Shown: one piece after another, positions 59,973 through 64,000 of the stretch
Position numbering within the stretch: position 1 is the stretch's first letter
Layout: every line of letters begins with the position of its first letter
Source: Pseudomonas brassicacearum
GTDB lineage: Bacteria > Pseudomonadota > Gammaproteobacteria > Pseudomonadales > Pseudomonadaceae
DNA: 64,000 nt
Assembly (NCBI RefSeq): GCF_003732265.1
Contig: NZ_MOBK01000001.1
Span: 868,001 to 932,000, forward strand
Reading direction: 5' to 3'
Made by a program: the position numbers and the translations under genes
The notes under the pieces: generated by a model
Told to the model about the DNA's origin: nothing
Database searches by the model: none
Seen by the model: the letters and a program-made list of their open reading frames with translations, nothing else

Positions 59973-60419
59973 ATGGACTGGAAACCCCATATCACCGTCG
60001 CCACCATCGTCGAAGACAATGGCCGCTTCCTGATGGTCGAAGAACTCAAGCACGGCAACGTCGTACTCAACCAACCCGCCGGCCACCTCGATCCGAATGA
60101 AACCCTGATTGAAGCCGCGGTACGCGAAACCCTCGAAGAAACCGGCTGGGACGTCGAAGCCACCGGCGTAGTGGGCATTTACCTGTACACCGCCCCGAGC
60201 AACGGCGTGACTTACCAACGGGTCTGCTTCATTGCAAAACCGCTCAAACACCACCCGGACTATCAATTGGATGACGGCATCGTCGGTGCCAAGTGGCTGA
60301 CGCGTGACGAATTGCTGGAACAGCGCGCAAACTGGCGCAGTGAGCTGATCATCCGCTGTATCGATGATTATCTGGACGGCAATCACTTCGGTCTCGATCT
60401 GATCCGCCCTTCTCTTTAG
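59973..60419 (+). CDS. nudJ: NudJ-like Nudix phosphatase
   Basis: A 148-residue Nudix hydrolase. The Nudix box is complete: GHLDPNETLIEAAVRETLEE then TGW (G-x5-E-x7-R-E-x2-E-E-x-G). In E. coli NudJ acts on HMP-pyrophosphate and nucleoside di/triphosphates. The family's VATIVEDNGRFLMVEEL start is present. The gene order nudJ-mnmA-hflD-purB is conserved in gammaproteobacteria, which supports the name. The start is the ATG with GAGGAAGG upstream. Confidence 0.88.
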   Translation: MDWKPHITVATIVEDNGRFLMVEELKHGNVVLNQPAGHLDPNETLIEAAVRETLEETGWDVEATGVVGIYLYTAPSNGVTYQRVCFIAKPLKHHPDYQLDDGIVGAKWLTRDELLEQRANWRSELIIRCIDDYLDGNHFGLDLIRPSL

Positions 60420-60478
60420 CCTTGCGGGCTCCAGCCTGCTAGAATCGCGTCCTTTTTCAAGACACTCATTGAATCCCT

Positions 60479-61612
60479 ATGCGTGATCCAGCCCCTTCTG
60501 ACACACAAAAGAAGCGCGTCATTGTCGGCATGTCCGGCGGCGTGGACTCTTCCGTTTCCGCTCTCCTGCTGATTGAGCAGGGTTATGAGGTGGAAGGCCT
60601 GTTCATGAAGAACTGGGAAGAAGACGATGGAACGGAATACTGCACCGCCATGGACGACCTGGCGGATGCGCAGGCTGTGTGCGACAAAATCGGTATCAAG
60701 CTGCATACCGCCAACTTCGCCGCCGAGTACTGGGACAACGTGTTCGAGCACTTCCTGGCCGAATACAAGGCCGGTCGCACGCCGAACCCCGACATCCTGT
60801 GCAACCGCGAAATCAAGTTCAAGGCGTTCCTCGACTACGCCATGATGCTCGGCGCTGACCTGATCGCCACCGGCCACTACGTGCGCCGCCGCGACATCGA
60901 CGGTCGTACCGAACTGCTCAAGGGCCTGGACGCGAACAAGGACCAGAGCTACTTCCTGCACGCCGTCGGCGGCGAACAGATCGCCAAGACCCTGTTCCCG
61001 GTCGGCGAGCTGGAAAAACCGGAAGTGCGCGCGATTGCCGAGAAATACGAGCTGGCGACCGCGAAGAAAAAGGACTCCACCGGTATCTGCTTTATCGGCG
61101 AACGCCGCTTCAGCGACTTCCTCAAGCAGTACCTGCCGGCGCAACCCGGCGAGATCAAGACCACCGACGGCGAAGTGATCGGCCGTCACCACGGCTTGAT
61201 GTACCACACCATCGGCCAGCGCCAGGGCCTGGGTATCGGCGGTTTGAAAGACGCCAGTGACGAGCCGTGGTACGTGCTGATCAAGGACCTGGAACACAAC
61301 GAGCTGATCGTCGGCCAGGGCAATGACCACCCGTACCTGTTCTCCCGCGCCCTGCTCGCCTCGGACATCTATTGGGTCAACCCGATTGATTTGACCGAGC
61401 CGCGCAAACTGACCGCCAAGGTCCGTTATCGCCAGAGCGATCAGCCGTGCACGCTGGAGAAAACCGCCACCGGCTACCGCGCGACCTTCGATGACCCGCA
61501 ACGCGCGGTCACCCCAGGCCAGTCCGTGGTGTTTTACGACGGTGAAATCTGCCTGGGCGGCGGCGTTATCGAAATTGCCGAGCCGTGGACCAGCAAAGGC
61601 CAGCAACAATGA
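60479..61612 (+). CDS. mnmA: tRNA-specific 2-thiouridylase MnmA
   Basis: A 377-residue enzyme that thiolates U34 of tRNA-Lys, -Glu and -Gln with sulfur from TusE. The PP-loop is [17 protein letters not shown]; the two catalytic cysteines are in [12 protein letters not shown] and [12 protein letters not shown]; and [10 protein letters not shown] and [11 protein letters not shown] are family motifs. Its partner genes tusDCBE are at 37294-38675, so the sulfur relay is encoded on both sides of the core block. The stop overlaps the hflD start (ATGA). Confidence 0.96.
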   Translation: MRDPAPSDTQKKRVIVGMSGGVDSSVSALLLIEQGYEVEGLFMKNWEEDDGTEYCTAMDDLADAQAVCDKIGIKLHTANFAAEYWDNVFEHFLAEYKAGRTPNPDILCNREIKFKAFLDYAMMLGADLIATGHYVRRRDIDGRTELLKGLDANKDQSYFLHAVGGEQIAKTLFPVGELEKPEVRAIAEKYELATAKKKDSTGICFIGERRFSDFLKQYLPAQPGEIKTTDGEVIGRHHGLMYHTIGQRQGLGIGGLKDASDEPWYVLIKDLEHNELIVGQGNDHPYLFSRALLASDIYWVNPIDLTEPRKLTAKVRYRQSDQPCTLEKTATGYRATFDDPQRAVTPGQSVVFYDGEICLGGGVIEIAEPWTSKGQQQ

Positions 61613-62232
61613 GCCCCACTCAGGAGCAACTGACGGCGCTGGGCGGCGTGTTTCTCGCTGCCGTCCTCGTCGACAAGATTGCCAAGACTGGCCAGACCAC
61701 CGAAGCCGGCCTGTCCTGCATGCTCGGCAGCCTGCTGATTCGCGACCCCAAGGACACGCTGGAAGTCTACGGCGGTGACGACCTCAATCTGCGCGAAGGT
61801 TATCGCGCGTTGGTGGGCGCACTTGAACGCGACCCGAGCGCCCTTCAGCGCGAACCCTTGCGTTACGCACTGGCGATGCTCGGTCTGGAGCGTCAACTGG
61901 CCAAGCGCGGCGACATGCTCGACGTGATCGGCAAGCGCTTGCCGCAGATTCAATCCCAGGTCGAGCACTTCGGCCCGGCCCACGAAAACGTGATTGCCGC
62001 GTGTGGCGCGCTGTACCAGGACACCCTGAGCACGCTGCGCCAACGGATTCAGGTCCACGGCGACATGCGCAACCTGCAGCAGCCGAGCAATGCCTCGAAA
62101 ATCCGTGCCCTGTTGCTGGCCGGGATTCGTTCGGCGCGCCTGTGGCGACAGTTGGGCGGTCATCGCTGGCAACTGGTGATCAGCCGTCGCAAATTATTGA
62201 AAGAGCTTTACCCTTTGATGCGTAACGAATAA
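61609..62232 (+). CDS. hflD: High-frequency lysogenization protein HflD homologue
   Basis: A 207-residue all-helical membrane-associated protein. It begins [23 protein letters not shown] and contains [20 protein letters not shown] and [16 protein letters not shown], as in HflD (YcfC). In E. coli HflD affects lambda lysogeny by binding CII and is conserved beside mnmA and purB. The ATG overlaps the mnmA stop, so the two are coupled. The own cellular role outside phage is unclear. Confidence 0.9.
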   Translation: MSPTQEQLTALGGVFLAAVLVDKIAKTGQTTEAGLSCMLGSLLIRDPKDTLEVYGGDDLNLREGYRALVGALERDPSALQREPLRYALAMLGLERQLAKRGDMLDVIGKRLPQIQSQVEHFGPAHENVIAACGALYQDTLSTLRQRIQVHGDMRNLQQPSNASKIRALLLAGIRSARLWRQLGGHRWQLVISRRKLLKELYPLMRNE

Positions 62233-62269
62233 GTCACGCAGACAGCTATTTACTCCGCATTACGCGTAA

Positions 62270-63727
<1,458 letters not shown>

Positions 63728-63750
63728 TTGACCGCTGGACCTGCTTGAGA

Positions 63751-63774
63751 CGCCCGGCCGCGCCGGGCGTTTTT
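63751..63774 (+). terminator. Rho-independent terminator of purB
   Basis: CGCCCGG pairs with CCGGGCG around CCGCG, followed by TTTTT. It starts 24 bases after purB. Confidence 0.92.
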
Positions 63775-63813
63775 ATTCCTGTCTAAAAAGTAGTTTTTTT
63801 CAATAGGTTACAC

Positions 63814-64000
63814 ATGAATCCTGACATTCCTCTTCAACTTCTGGGCGGCATCACGGCGCGCGAATTCCTGCGCGACTACTGGCAGAAAAAACCGCTGCTG
63901 ATCCGCCAGGCGATTCCTGATTTCGAAAGCCCGATCGACGCCGACGAACTGGCCGGCCTGGCGCTGGAAGAAGAAGTCGAATCGCGCCTGGTGATCGAGA
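63814..64000 (+). CDS. roxA: Ribosomal protein L16 arginine hydroxylase (cupin/JmjC), 3' end outside window
   Basis: Only the first 62 residues are in the window: MNPDIPLQLLGGITAREFLR, then DYWQKKPLLIRQAIPDF and ALEEEVESRLVIE. This is the N-terminus of the RoxA/YcfD family, Fe(II)/2-oxoglutarate oxygenases that hydroxylate an arginine of ribosomal protein L16. The iron-binding HxD...H lies beyond the edge. The place after purB is the one found in other Pseudomonas. ATG 63814 is preceded by AATAGGTTACAC, a weak site. Confidence 0.85.
   Translation, partial: MNPDIPLQLLGGITAREFLRDYWQKKPLLIRQAIPDFESPIDADELAGLALEEEVESRLVIE

Overview
The window looks like the chromosome of a fluorescent pseudomonad (P. 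fluorescens group). The block from about 37.3 to 64 kb carries the housekeeping order known from Pseudomonas: tusDCBE, cysG-serS-crcB-rarA-lolA-ftsK, trxB-aat-bpt-infA, clpA-clpS/cspD, icd/idh, nudJ-mnmA-hflD-purB-roxA. The intergenic spaces hold REP-type inverted pairs typical of the group. Coding DNA is GC-rich except for one AT-richer island. No rRNA, tRNA or CRISPR array was seen.

Layout. 0-6.7 kb: the C-terminal part of a giant cyclic beta-glucan synthase-like enzyme, cut by the window edge. 6.7-8 kb: a Crp/Fnr regulator with a frameshift in a G6 tract, then remnants of a GNAT-like and a GAF-domain gene. 8-12.9 kb: an outer-membrane MetA-like protein, an AraC/DJ-1 regulator divergent from an acyl-CoA dehydrogenase, and an MFS transporter. 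12.9-17.9 kb: a PhnDCEE-type ABC transporter flanked by two direct copies of a module made of a structured leader plus a DUF6124-type gene. 18.1-23.3 kb: a defence-like island with a PrrC/RloC-like ABC ATPase carrying a CxxC hook, a PD-(D/E)XK-like protein, a HEPN-motif protein and an EVE/PUA-like protein. 23.5-37 kb: accessory metabolism and stress genes, including NCS1 permease + nitrilase + LysR, a Tat-exported CMD protein, TetR, isochorismatase, Ggt, Ogt, NudK, hemerythrin and small lipoproteins. 37.3-64 kb: the core block.

The most interesting signal is in the two DUF6124 leaders (12951-13318 and 17185-17553). Each has an A-B-C layout. Element B (X' followed by CTACCAA) is complementary both to an upstream element A and to a downstream element C (TTTGGTAG followed by X). 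The second half of C overlaps the ribosome-binding site of the DUF6124 gene. The TTTGGTAG/CTACCAA half is the same in both copies, but the X half differs and has changed together in A, B and C (TCGAAACA-type in copy 1, CTGCAA.TAG-type in copy 2). This is the topology of the phage P4 immunity region (seqA, CI RNA/seqB, seqC). The small leader ORF also resembles, from memory, the P4 Ash family. I propose a chromosomal, copy-specific RNA switch or antisense system.

The core block links sulfur relay (Tus, MnmA: tRNA 2-thiouridine), N-degron proteolysis (aat, bpt, clpS, clpA side by side), chromosome segregation and repair (ftsK, rarA), isocitrate metabolism by two unrelated dehydrogenases, and purine synthesis.
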